Shown in pieces: positions 47,151 through 58,494 of a stretch of 64,000 nt of DNA. Under the pieces are notes generated by a model, which was given only the letters and a program-made list of their open reading frames with translations, was not told the DNA's origin and made no database searches. The stretch comes from Chanos chanos (lineage: Eukaryota > Chordata > Actinopteri > Gonorynchiformes > Chanidae), in the NCBI RefSeq assembly GCF_902362185.1, contig NC_044498.1, positions 11,340,065 through 11,404,064 on the forward strand. The letters are read 5' to 3'. A program made the position numbers and the translations under genes. Every line of letters starts with the position of its first letter. Within the stretch, counting starts at the first letter, position 1.

Positions 47151-50090
47151 TGTGTCTGAAAGTGATGAGTAATAAAACTTACAGTTAACAAGGAGTTGTC
47201 TCAATAAGAAGGTGTGAACTGGGTGAAGTGTAGGATGAGTGATTACTGCAGTCATTGAGAATTTGACTTTGTGTTCGGAGTATTTGATTGTCTTTATCTT
47301 CTCAGATATATTCTGTTCAGTTTTGTGAAGAGCACTCACTTGTTTATCTTTCACAAAGGTTTTTTTTTTTATTATTATATCATCCAACTTTTTTATATCC
47401 TTCATAGATAAATTACCCTTCAAAACATAAAGGTGTTTTGTATCCACCTTAAGAGATATAAGTCCTCAGGAGCTCCTGGTGTCTCTTCACCATCTTGTCA
47501 GGGAACCCTGTATCCTGATGGAATCATCAAGGTTCAGTCATCAGTAAGAGTAAAGGTGCCCCACAGAAGTGTCCAGAACTCAAAACTGGTGTAATCCATT
47601 TGTGTTTCCCACAAGTGTTAAGAGATACATAATGCTTATTTCTGTGACAGAAAACTTGCATCATTATTATGCATAGTTAGACATTAAATATTAATGCATT
47701 AACACAACTGCTCCATATTTCAGTTCAAAGTCCCAAATTCATTTCACACATCTTGTCTGAAAACAGGCCCATTCTCATAAGCCTTCTGTTGCAACAGAAG
47801 GAAAACCATAATGCTTGTACATAAGGGATGACGCTGATCTCTGATGATGGAAGAGTCCTGCAGAGCTACCAGTTCCAAAGCAAATATCACGATGATGAGA
47901 AAGCATCCCGAGAAACAAAAAACAAGCAAAACAAATACAGAAATTCAAAAGTAAACCTGTCTCATAGCACACAGTGTGCTCTGGCCCTTCTTCTGTTTTC
48001 CAAATCTCGTTCACCTGGCTCTTAATAACCATATCTGTGAAATGACTACACGTCTACATGTCATACTGTCTGAATGTCATACTGTCTTACCAGTCTACGC
48101 TCAAGCATGTCTATGTTACTATTCTTTAATGTGTCAACAAACAAGTGCCATGGTAGCAAGGAGCTGGTGGATGTTTTTTGCTGGGTGTGTCTTCCTCCTT
48201 TTGATAGGCTATCTAGTACTATTGTTCAGGTCAGGATGTGTCAGACTCTTGCCTGTGGCAGTGCTGTTAACTTAAAATGAGGCATCAGACGCACTTTTCA
48301 GCTTGCGGTCTCTCATAAGTGTCTGTTCCCATGCTGTCAGATAAATTGATGAGTGACACCTTGGCGCTGCCATCTTGTTACCTCATATTTCGAAACCAAC
48401 AGGTATCAGGTATGCTACTGGTAAGAGGAGTTATTGTTTTTAAGTATCCCTGTGTTCAACAGTAATACATCACCAGCATTGCACACACAAGAAAATGTGA
48501 AAATAGTGAAACAGGCTTATTGAGTTTTTTGCTGTCATTCAGTGATATATTTGTTTCAGATGATATCAGTACTTGAGTTTGTGGAAACAAAAAGCCAACT
48601 GTGTGATCAACATCATTTTAGTCATTTCATTTGTCCATTAAAGAGTCTTGAGGAATAATGTATACAGAGACAAGGTGCTCATTACTATGGGGACACGTTC
48701 CTAGAGGATATTCACAATAAAATCTTGGCCTGAGTTTTCTGCACTGCAAACACTGTTGAACTCAGTTTGCTTAAATAGCATGATTACATGAATTTCCTTA
48801 AACCACTTGAGATTGAAAACCAAGTTATTTGAATACTCTCTGCTCTTTAGTTTTGAGTGAGTAGGCCTACAACAAGTATCATTGTTGTTACTTTCTGAAT
48901 TAAGTTGCAAAAAATCAAAAATTTGTGAGAAAGGGACATAAAGCCAGAGAGATAGCTATTCTACATTACACTTCACTTTTAAACTTGGCTCACCTTACCA
49001 AATAACAAGTGACATGGGTTGAGAAGAGACATGGGTTAGAAGTCAAGCATAGACTTTTACTAACTAATGAAATAATGTATAATGAATGTCTTTAACGATG
49101 AAAAGTGCAGTGAAAGTACTGAAGGAATACACTTGTAAATTCCCATCTCTGTTTTCACTCTGTTTCTGCTTCACCTACCCCTGTCTGTTCCATTTTCACT
49201 TCACATACTTTAGCTTTTGCACACTTTTAATCAAGCCTCACACAGTGGACATAAACAACATTCTCATTGCTCAAGAGGGCCCAACATCTGGAACCAGCTG
49301 TTCTTCTTGCACTGGCTCTCTCAAATGAACTAGCAGCGAGGGGGAGGCATTGGGAGAGATTACCAGCACCATGACTGCAATGGCTGCCTACACTGACTAC
49401 AGTCGCTCACCCAAGCCTGATCATGTCCTTATTCAGGTGGTAGAGTTTCAGCGGAGCCTCGTAGCAACATCTGCCTTCTTATTCCCCCATCTTACTCAGG
49501 GGCTTGTTAGACTGGATATTCTCATCAATACCTACTATTGTTACTCATAAATCAATAAACAAAAGGGCTAAGGAATCAACCAATGAGTTAAATGAGGTGT
49601 GGCTGTGTTTGGCTAGAACCAAAACGTCGTGTCTTGTGGGTCCCTGAATCGAAGTTCAGAAAATTCCAAAAAAAAAAAAAAAACTTCAGCGAAGTTATTT
49701 ATTACAAGTATTATCTAAACTTTTTTTTCTCATGCCGTTACAGACGATGCAGTGTGACTGCAAATAATATGTTAAAGCTGGTAATGGTAGCTGTTCCGTA
49801 GGAAAATCAAACCAACATCATGAGGGGCTGCTGATTCAGTGAAATGCTTGGTAGTTGTTAACTTGCCAGCCACTGCCCGTGCAAAGTTCTGCTGAGGCAA
49901 AGAGTTTAAGAGATTCAGACAACTATGACCTCATTGTTTTAAACACGATAAAGCAGCATTGCATTATCTTCTGCAAGCCAAGGCATGTGTAAATCCGAAA
50001 TTATTTCAAAATACCAGACCTTTTTCTCATCCTTGAAACCGTGGCATATTTAAAGCGAGACAAGAACAATAATTTAAACAAGAACAAATT

Positions 50091-50270
50091 CATTCATTCA
50101 TTCATTCATTCATTCATTCATTCATTCATTCATTCATTCATTCAGTCAGTCATTTTTTAAGCCATTTATCCTAATTAGGGTCATGGGGGGTGCTGGAACC
50201 TATCCCAGCATTCATTGGGTGAAAGGCAGGGAAACACCCTGGACAGGTTGCCAGTCCATTGCAGATAAGA
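50091..50270 (-). mobile_element. 3' fragment of a LINE-like element with (GAAT)n tail
   Basis: An (ATTC)n tract of about 50 bases is followed by a stretch containing CCATTTATCCTAATTAGGGT, GGTGCTGGAACCTATCCCAGC and CCCTGGACAGGTTGCCAGTCC. This string is one of the most familiar teleost interspersed repeats. The simple repeat at one end suggests the tail of a truncated non-LTR retrotransposon in reverse orientation. The clade cannot be assigned by eye. Confidence 0.6.
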
Positions 50271-51019
50271 ACAAATTATCTGATATATTTAATGTACATC
50301 CTGAAAAAGAAGAAGAAGAAGACAAGGAAGAAGAAGAAGAAGACAACTATTTGACTGTAAATAATTTGCCTGTTCAACTACTTAAGTTACTTACAACTTA
50401 CTTTCTAACTTACTGATGATCTGTAAATGACACACAGTCAAGCTGGCAGAGTACTGTCTAGATTAATATGTATATGGGATTGTGGCAATAAGTGTAGACA
50501 AGTGATTCCAACTGTTTTTAGTATCTGAATACATGTAATTTATACTGTTAAGTTTTACCATGTATATGTACTTTGAAGAAAATTAAACTATAAAGATTTT
50601 TTTCCACATGGATCCACTTCAAATGGTTGGATCCAGTTTGAGACTAGTCCTGGGTTATAAAGGATTTTCAAGTGATAATACCCATAAAAAGTGAAATTTA
50701 TTTCATGACTGGCCAGCCTGGAAATCTTCCCAACTGCAGTTTCTTCAGGACAATGATGTGCCAGTTCAGGTTTGGGTTGTTTATGTTGGGATGGTACTTT
50801 TCAGAACACTCATACTTACATACTAAGGTGAAATCAGATTATTGGCAAACACTGTTATTATACTGTTTACAAAGTCTTTAGTCTGTAGATTGCCTTTGGC
50901 TGTCTCCCAAATACACGGTGTAAAAGCCAGATCTTCACACTCTCATCTGACGTTTTGAAATGTCATTGTTCCATAATGGTGATGAATCCTTAGTGCTCCT
51001 TAGTGTTTCTTTAATGCAA

Positions 51020-51590
51020 CTGTTGGTAACACTTTATTTTACAGACAACTAATTGCCAGGTATTAACTAGGAAATGAGATGGTATCAAAATACAGCTATT
51101 AGTAAAGTGCCAAAAAAAAAAACCTGGATAGGAAGTACTAAATAATTTTCTGGTAAGTATATAGAAACCTACAAGGAAGCTAGGGCAGCCATGGTCTAAA
51201 GGTTAGCAAACCGGGCTTGTGACTGGAGGGTTGCCGGTTTGATTCCCAGGCCCACGACATCTATGACTGTGTGCCCTTGAGCAAAGCACTTAACCCTAAT
51301 GCTGCTCAGTGTCTGTTGTGTGTTCACTACTGGTGTGTTGGAGAGACAAATTCACTGTTCACAGTGTGTGTGTGCAATCACGGAGACTTTAATGGCAACA
51401 AAGTATAGTTATTCAGAAGAAATGTATAGTAAGTACTAAGTCATTATCTAGGAAGTACATAGAAACCTACTAGGAAACTAGATGGCAAAAAAATATAGTT
51501 ATTTGGAAAGTAACCATTACAGATGAATAGTAAGTACTAAGTTATTATCTAGGAAGTACATGGAAACCTACTAGGAAACTAGATGGTTAG
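51020..51590 (+). repeat. Interspersed repeat with internal repeats, split by a SINE
   Basis: It starts near GGTAACACTTTATTTTACAG, a phrase common at the ends of fish repeats. It contains three related units: GGAAGTACTAAATAATTTTC before the SINE, and two copies after it. The later copies read AGTAAGTACTAAGTCATTATC and similar, then GGAAGTACATAGAAACCTAC (about 51429 and 51529). The SINE (51183-51410) lies between unit 1 and unit 2. Confidence 0.5.
51183..51410 (+). mobile_element. tRNA-derived SINE (V-SINE/HE1-like)
   Basis: The 5' head carries a pol III A box TGGTCTAAAGG (51192-51202) and a B box GGTTTGATTCC (51236-51246) at tRNA-like spacing. They are followed by the vertebrate/fish SINE core phrase TGTGCCCTTGAGCAAAGCAC and TTAACCCTAATGCTGCTCAG. 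The element is about 228 bases long and moderately diverged. It is non-coding and depends on a LINE for movement. The family name rests on memory of the core phrase. Confidence 0.75.
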
Positions 51591-51609
51591 GGTTAGGATC
51601 AGGGTTAAC

Positions 51610-52490
51610 TCTTTTAAGTTGTGTAAACTTAAAATGTCCTTAAAAATTCTACTGACTCAAAAAGTTTTGAGTTGTTATAACACGTAATCCAATTTTCAGT
51701 TACATAAACTGACAATTTTTGACTAATTTCAAATCACTTTTGGATTAAGTAATACAAACTCCAGATTATTAAGTCACTATAAGTTAAAATTTTGGAGATC
51801 CAACGTCCGACATCAGCGCCACGGTGCTTTAAGGGGCGCCTCCGATTACATTCAACCTAGCGAATTTTCTACAGCAACTGAAAAGAGTTTTTAAAAAAGA
51901 GAAAAGTCACTACACTCGTCATTATAATTACTCTGCATTCGGTGCAGTGCTTGGATAACAAGCCAATGGTGCAATGCTACCATCTGTGAGTGAAATCATG
52001 ACTGAAGGCCTCTAAGTTAGAATCTCGCTAGTATAGTCTAATACAGTATCATGACAACTCTTGGTTGGGTGTGGTGAGTTGGCATTTTATCTGCAGAAAA
52101 TCTTGCTTTCGGGAGCAGTTCATGTCTGATGCAGCAGGAGAACAAGGACTCTTATAATCACTCCTGACATTGACATTCTGTTTCTGGGTCAGGGCCTCAT
52201 AAGAGTAAAACATGGAATAGGAAGTGATTTAACTTGAAGCTCTGTTCACTTAATCTTAGTTTTCAATTAAATATAACATTACTAGTACATATTACTAAAA
52301 TATTTAAGCTGATATAGGTTAAGAGAAATTTAAATTTATCAGAGAAAAAAACAAAAAAATGACTTGACTGAAAATACATTTAAGTTTAATTAAAAAAAAT
52401 GTTACAGGTACTTACAATTTCTTAGGTAATAAGTCACAACAAAATTTTTGAGTACTCTGAACTTATTTGGTTTTACAGTGTGGTAACTGC
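51610..52490. mobile_element. Composite non-autonomous element with inverted-repeat ends and an internal 28S-like piece
   Basis: The left arm contains ACTCAAAAAGTTTTGAGTTGT and then GTAAT. The complement of the right arm (about 52425-52490) contains ACTCAAAAATTTTGTTGTGACT then TATTAC, so the two arms form an imperfect long inverted repeat. The right end finishes TTGGTTTTACAGTGTG, a phrase common at the ends of teleost repeats. Between the arms lie a GC-rich hairpin-like stretch (about 51815-51845: GCGCC...GGGGCGC) and a 28S rRNA-like segment. No coding frame is present. The boundaries are approximate. Confidence 0.5.
51936..52050 (+). pseudogene. 28S rRNA-derived fragment (3' end region)
   Basis: The strings AGCCAATGGTGCAATGCTAC, CATCTGTGAGTGAAATCATG and ACTGAAGGCCTCTAAGTTAG follow in order. 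They line up with the conserved stretch near the 3' end of eukaryotic 28S rRNA (GAGCCAATGGGGCGAAGCTACCATCTG, then TTATGACTGAACGCCTCTAAG). Agreement by eye is roughly 80 percent over about 90 bases, with one small insertion. It is far too short and diverged to be a functional rRNA gene. The left part before 51936 does not match. Confidence 0.75.
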
Positions 52491-54098
52491 TTGGCTGTAA
52501 AATAAAGCGTTGCCTTGTTATCTTTTATTCACATGATTCAGAGTTTGCAAATGTATTCTGCCTCAGTTAGATATATTTCATTAAAAATTAACCAAATTTC
52601 AAGATATCCTGCACTTTATTAAGAAAACAGTCAAAAATATAAATGGTGAGACCAAGGTGAAAGTACGCATTTTTGCAGATATACCTGTAACCAGATTTTT
52701 GATTCAAATTAAATATGAGTAATGTGTATGTCCTGCCACACCCTATATTTTGTCAAAGCAACCACTACTGCAGGAGGAGCCTTATTTCTGCTGTTAATAT
52801 TACTACTACGGCAGTGCACCACCTGGTGGCAAGGTACCTAATTTTCTGTTCACTAATTTTCCATGGCTGACTCTGAAACATCTGCCGAAGTTCTCATGCA
52901 CACCTAAACTAAATCTAAACTCAGGCATATCTAGTCAACACCTAGCAAACTAATCTACTGAACTGCTCAAACAAGACTACAGGATATATCAGACACACCC
53001 TATCTAATTACTCAGACAGCTCCCCTTGTAAAATCTGACACGCCCACTTGACATAGTCAGTTACACCTAACAGTCAATATTTTAACATAACCTATTTCAG
53101 AACTTTATAGGCAGAATGACTGGGGCTCCGGCGTAGTGTATATCAGTTTGTTCCGTGTGAAAGAAAAGAGCAGAAAGGAGGTGAATTCATCTGTAAAAAT
53201 GTGAACATAGAATTCAAAGCCAACATTGCATATATTTTTTTAAACAGTGCTGGGTTGATTGTGAATGATCTGTATAAGTAAAGACTATGGCACTGTGGCC
53301 CACCTCATTCACTGAGTTTTCCCTCGTGTGTGTGTGTGTGTGTGTGTGCATGTGTGTGCACTCTCCTTCTCTCCTCCATCGGTTGTGTGCCGTCAGTCAT
53401 GTTCAGTTTTATGTTTTATGTACCAAGGTTCAGTGGATGATCAAGATGAACCGCCACAAACTTTACTGCTTTCTTCCAGTTTAGAGACACCACCCAATTC
53501 ACAACTACCATGGAAAAACAGACAGAAAGTCGATTGGTTTATTGAGCTGGATCAGTTTAAAGCCTCATTTTTCTCATGGCTACATGTATATTTTACATAA
53601 CAATTATTCTAGCGTAATATCTGCTAGGTATAAAAATGAATTGCAAACTTCTATTGCAAAACTAAATGTCTTTAGTTAACCTTGGCATTCTCAAAATGTT
53701 CACTGATGTTTACACAAAAACCAGGGCCACAATGCACATGACAGTCTAAAGCAAAAGAAAATCCCAAATTGCTTGAAGACATATTGTTGAGAGTTCTCAT
53801 ACACCATATTTTCATGTGACCTGTGACAAATGAATGGTTCTTAACATTATTGCACACATTTCGGAGTGATTACAACCTCTTTGTAGAAGTTGTTGAACAT
53901 ATGGATAAACAGAAGCATGAACCTGTTGCTCCCACTGAAACATTTTGTGTAGTTCATAACAACAATGTCACTGTGATCGCTGGAGAAGGAAAAGTATTAA
54001 AAGAGTATGAGGGGCAGTTCCTGGCCTGAGGGTGGAATGCTGCTCAGCAATGGTTATATCTATCATCCAGAGAACAGAAGCAAACCACAGTGTATTGT

Positions 54099-54578
54099 TG
54101 TGACGCCCTCGCTGCCAATCTCGTCTGGCTCCACTAATCAGCGTCCATCTCACAATATTAATTATTCTATCATTGGACTGATAAACTAGCCATAGCTCAC
54201 ACCTGTTCTGAGTAACCAAGACTCACTGGCTCTGTGTTCTTATGCTTCTTATCTGATACTCTGCCTTGGTGAAGTGTCTCACACTTCCAGTGTGCTGAGC
54301 TGTGTATTCCTTGTTCCAGTTTTACTGCCTTGTTCCTGTTTGCCCTCCTTGTTCCTGTTGACCTGTTAGCCTTGATCTTGTTCTTGGTTAACTCTCCTGT
54401 TCTTAGTTAGCTCTCCTGTTGTGGTACTAACCACAGCCTGCACATGGATTCTGATTCCTTGTCCTGTAGCTTGTTTATTATATATTGAGATCTGCTTGGA
54501 CTTGACTTTGATTTTGGACTGTGTCCTGTAATAAAGTTATCCTGCGCTTGTATCTGGCCTCATTTCCTATTTGTAACA
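54099..54578 (+). mobile_element. Probable solo LTR of a Ty3/gypsy-like retrotransposon (fossil)
   Basis: A 480-base segment starts TGTGAC and ends GTAACA, the short inverted termini of an LTR. It carries an AATAAA near its 3' end (about 54529) followed by a CTGCGCTTGTATC stretch typical of fish LTRs. The flanking five bases are ATTGT (54094-54098) and ATTAT (54579-54583), matching at four of five positions, as an old target duplication would. No internal retroviral region adjoins it. It looks old and inert; age cannot be dated from one LTR. Confidence 0.5.
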
Positions 54579-55053
54579 ATTATATGATTCTTGTGATTCT
54601 GTAAATACTACTTCATATAATAATTACCGGTTCATATAATGCTAACTGATGTAACAGTACAATATAGATGTATGAGTACAAAGTCCAGTGCCTAACAATT
54701 GGATCTTGCAAGCCATCATGGACAAGTTGAGTTTGTTTATCCACATGTGTATCTTTATATTGCACAAACCATTTTACTTGTTAATGTCATTGGTTTGTTC
54801 AGAAGAACTGATTGATTGGCTGTTTAGTCATTAAATAATGAGGACTGTTTCCCACCCTCTATGAAACTATATAACATATGCTGAAGATATCATATTTAAT
54901 CTTAATATTTGTAAATATTCTTAGGAACTATATTCTAGCCCTCTGCTGCACTGTATTTTTTTTCATCAAAGTATTTTTCCATCAAATGCTTCAACATACA
55001 ATTTTGCCTCCAGACTTGTTTTATACTGTGGGTCTATATGAGTTTTTGAAAAA

Positions 55054-55203
55054 AAGGAAGGAAAGAAAGAAAGAAAGAAAGAAAGAAAGAATATGAATGT
55101 GAATGTGAATGTGAATATGAGTATGAGTATGAGTATGAGTATGAATGTGAATGTGAATGTGAATGTGAATATGAATATGAATATGAATATGAATATGAAT
55201 ACC
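55054..55203 (+). repeat. (GAAA)n then (GAATGT/GAGTAT)n tandem repeat
   Basis: About 35 bases of GAAA repeat are followed by about 110 bases of six-base units (GAATGT, GAGTAT, GAATAT) in homogeneous blocks. The block order suggests stepwise expansion of different variants. Confidence 0.9.
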
Positions 55204-55612
55204 TTTATTGTCACTGTACACATACAATGAGATTCAGTGTGCAGTATCAAGCTACACGGAAGGAATCAAAATATAAACATGAAATGTAAATATGTAGAAA
55301 ATACAGAAATATAAAAAAATATGAATATAAAGTAAAAAAAAAAAAGAGGATAAAAGGGATAGACAGGCAAGTGAAGAGTAAGGCATTTTGCACACTGTGT
55401 GTGTGTGTGTGTGTGTGCTTGGATCATGGTCTTGGATGTAGAACTGAGCATAGATCAGCATGTGTATGGAGCTGTGATTTTTAGAGTGGCAGTGCAGTCA
55501 GTGGCAGTTTTGTGTAAAAACATTAGCAGCAATGCAGTATGAAGTGTACAAATTAGTGCAAACGTGTCAGTACAGTGCAGTACAGTGGTAGCAGCTTCAC
55601 TGTATAAAGTAT
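55204..55612 (+). repeat. Interspersed repeat beginning CTTTATTGTCACTGTACA
   Basis: Directly after the tandem repeat comes ACCTTTATTGTCACTGTACA, then ACAATGAGATTCAGTGTGCA, a familiar teleost repeat phrase. Further on there are repeated short AGTGCA and CAGTACAGTGCAG motifs to about 55600. The adjacent simple repeat could be its tail. The family was not determined. Confidence 0.45.
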
Positions 55613-57586
55613 GCAAAGAAAGAAAGAAAGAAATAAAGAAAGAAGGAAATCTTTAAAAAAAGCTTTTCCCATCTTCACCAAACAAGTTCTTTTACAGTTC
55701 TTTTAATCGGTTAATCAGTGCTTTTGTCTGTAACTAGTACAAACAGACTGAGAAACACACAAGGACATGATCAGCATAGATAAGGTTTCCAACACAATGA
55801 CCTTGTCTTGTAGAACAGCATTCTGCTGTCAGGCCTAAGCTCTTTCAGTCGTCTTCACTCAGACGTTATGGCGGTTGATTGGGGACAGAACAAAACAATT
55901 AAGAATCATTACATAAACCAGGGACTCATAGATGCAAATTGCACATACAGCCCAATATACCAGACACTTACACCAGTTACATTAACGATCCATCAGTTTC
56001 AAGCAATATGTTTAAAGCATTACACACAAACACCTTTTGTGGATCAGACACAGTAAATCACATTCAGGAATATCATCTTCTCAGATTTTTAAAGAAACAT
56101 TTTTGTCTTTTAAATATTGTGATAAAGGACAACTAATCATCTTTTAAATTCTGCATTTCTTCACATATAGGGTCTTTGTTACAGAGGCTTTTATGTTCAT
56201 GTTTCCACTTGAAATATATTTTGATTGGCTTTGTGGAAGCATTTAAAAGTTGATATTACAAACTAAGACATGAAATGGTGGATGAGAGAAGCAGAAAACC
56301 GCTAAAAGTTTCCTCTCCTACATTATATTCTTTCATATGTGGACTTGTTGGCTACACCAGTGTATTCTTCACCGCATTTAATTGAGAACAAGCTTTTTTT
56401 CTTTTTTTTTTTTTAAATCAGTCTATAAAATTTGGTTGTCAAGGAAACAGCACTGACTTTGGACATGTGGCCTATCCTTGGTTTCCTGCTTGAGAACCAT
56501 TTGGTAGATCTTTGTACTATCTATAGATCTATAGCTGCGAGTCTCTGCAGGGTGGTGGCATATATGCCCAGTATCTAATGACCTTTAACACACTCCTTAT
56601 CTCTTAAATGTTGGGACTGTATGTGCAATAGAAAACATTGCTGTGAAAAACAGGAGCATCAAATAATGAGAGCAAGCGTGTGGGTGTGGGGGCAGAGACG
56701 TTTAGATTGTAATCAGTCTGAAGAACATGTCGTCTAAATGCATACCAAAACACGCACGTCCTTAAACAGTTTGGTGTTGACAGGTCTGTTATTGAAGCAC
56801 TCTCTCAATGATGATAGGTCTTAACAGCAAAACACGCTGAATTGGTTCAGTGTTACTTAAATATCAACCATATTTTTCACCACTGAAGCTGCATTAGATA
56901 TGTTAACCTTAACAAATTTTGATGACAAATCTGTGGGTTTTTTTTTTTTTCTTTTTACCCCAAAACATTTGCCACATGAAAGCCCCAACAGTATCTATCA
57001 TACAGTACAAATGTCTTTGAGGTACAATGAATGACAGCGAAGGAGTTATTGCGAACATGAAGAGAATGTTTTTTCTACTGACAGAAATGCTTAGCATATC
57101 AGTCCTGAATAACTTCTGTAACATTACTGACTGAATTTTCTGGCGGTCAATTTGAGCTTGGTCTCTGTGTACCTCTGTTTTGAAATTTCCAAAAAAATGT
57201 TATCACAATTGAGAGGTATGAATCAGCTACCAGCATTAGTTAGGTATGACAAATAGAAACACGATGAATGGTAAGGTATTTCTTTCAGATGGGTGTTTCA
57301 CCTCGGGGTCTTTCAAGATAAATGGATGGTATGATGGTGAAAACGGATGATATGATGGTGAAATCTGTGAGGTGAGCCTTCTTAATGACTGAGTGCAGAA
57401 CAGCTATTCAAAGAATGCTATAGTTTCAGGTGCACAAAAATCTTGCACTTCGAGTTTCACCTGTAAAGGGCCTTTTTTCCCCCCAACTGAACAAGGAAGG
57501 GAGGGGTCTACACCTCACTGTGAAGTCCAGCAGCGGGTCACACCCTCCCTCTACACACATACCATCCCCTGCCTCTCATGGGCAGG

Positions 57587-57594
57587 TATATAAG
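57587..57594 (+). promoter_or_regulatory. TATA box of the plus-strand keratin
   Basis: TATATAAG followed directly by GCAGTGTG, 96 bases before the start codon. Transcription should begin near 57618. CACCC-type strings (CACACCCTCCCTCT at about 57539) just upstream suit KLF/Sp1 binding, which is common at keratin promoters. Confidence 0.75.
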
Positions 57595-57689
57595 GCAGTG
57601 TGTGAATGAGCTACAACCATTCATTTGACTGCGTGTCATTGACCATATTCCATCTAAGCTACAGCTCTGACCTACACAAGGAATACATC

Positions 57690-58455
57690 ATGTCTTTCCT
57701 CACAAGATCTTATGCCAACAGGGCACTCAGTGTCTATGGAGGGGCAGGAGGCAGTGGCTCCCGCATCTCACCCTCCGTCTCAAGTACAATGTACTCACCT
57801 GGCGGATTCAACCTGGCTGATGGACTTGACCTCCATGTGTCAGCCAATGAGAAGGCCACCATGCAGAACCTGAACGACCGTCTGGCTTCCTACTTGGAGA
57901 GGGTGCGCACTCTGGAGAAGGCCAATGCCGACCTGGAGAAGAAAATCCGAGAGTGGTACGAGAGCCGTACAGTTGTGGCCCATGATCACTCTCCTTTCAT
58001 GGACACCATTGAGGATCTGAGGAGACAGGTGAGACAGGGTCACATGACAGTGACACAAAAAAAGGCAGCAGTACTGCTCTGTATGCTGTGACAAAGAGCT
58101 TTACCACAACTGAAGATCATATGTTACCAAGTTGCAACCTGAAACCTTCAAACGTGTAAGCTACAAGCTGTTACTCACGTACTGACTAGGCACGTTTCGT
58201 ACCTTTTTGACTCCGTAACAAATTGCAAGATATGTTTGCAAGCGGCACATCACTAAATTTATGCACGGAAAAGCTAAACAGAGAAAATATGTCTTTTCCA
58301 GATCTTTCTTGCCTGCAGACAAAATGCCAAAACTTTGCTGGATATTGATAATGCAAAGCTGGCTGCTGAAGACTTCAAGATGAAGTGAGTAAATGAATGT
58401 ATATGTGTCATTTTGTGTGTGCGTGTGTTTGTGCATGTGTGTGTGTGTATGTGTG

Positions 58456-58494
<39 letters not shown>

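Larger units (their letters stand above)
43860..57580. other. 14-kb region between the divergent keratin genes
   Basis: No supported gene. The left part (44.2-49.9 kb) is plain AT-rich sequence with a GA-rich patch at about 45255-45315 and a weak internal duplication at 46.5/47.0 kb. From 50.0 to 55.6 kb it is rich in mobile-element debris, annotated separately. From 55.7 to 57.5 kb nothing was recognised apart from the promoter-proximal CACCC-type strings of the right-hand keratin. Confidence 0.55.

Noticed and set aside
47744-48032. Minus-strand frame with CFLIIVIFALELVA, resembling a tetraspanin third membrane helix
   Set aside because: Only about a dozen residues match, there is no CCG motif, and no neighbouring exons with compatible splice sites were found. 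Hydrophobic strings like this arise by chance.
49086-49328. 80-codon plus-strand frame between the keratins
   Set aside because: The product is F/C-rich with no recognisable domain, and no promoter or splice context was found.
50091-50153. (ATTC)n array considered as a CRISPR-like or other structured array
   Set aside because: It is a plain tetranucleotide repeat without spacers and forms the tail of a LINE-like fragment. This is eukaryotic nuclear DNA.
51936-52050. Functional rRNA gene
   Set aside because: Only about 90 bases of the 28S 3' region are present, at roughly 80 percent identity and inside a repeat.
53823-54029. 68-codon frame ending just before the probable LTR
   Set aside because: The peptide looks protein-like in composition, but there is no homologue I recognise and no adjoining exon, so it is left out.
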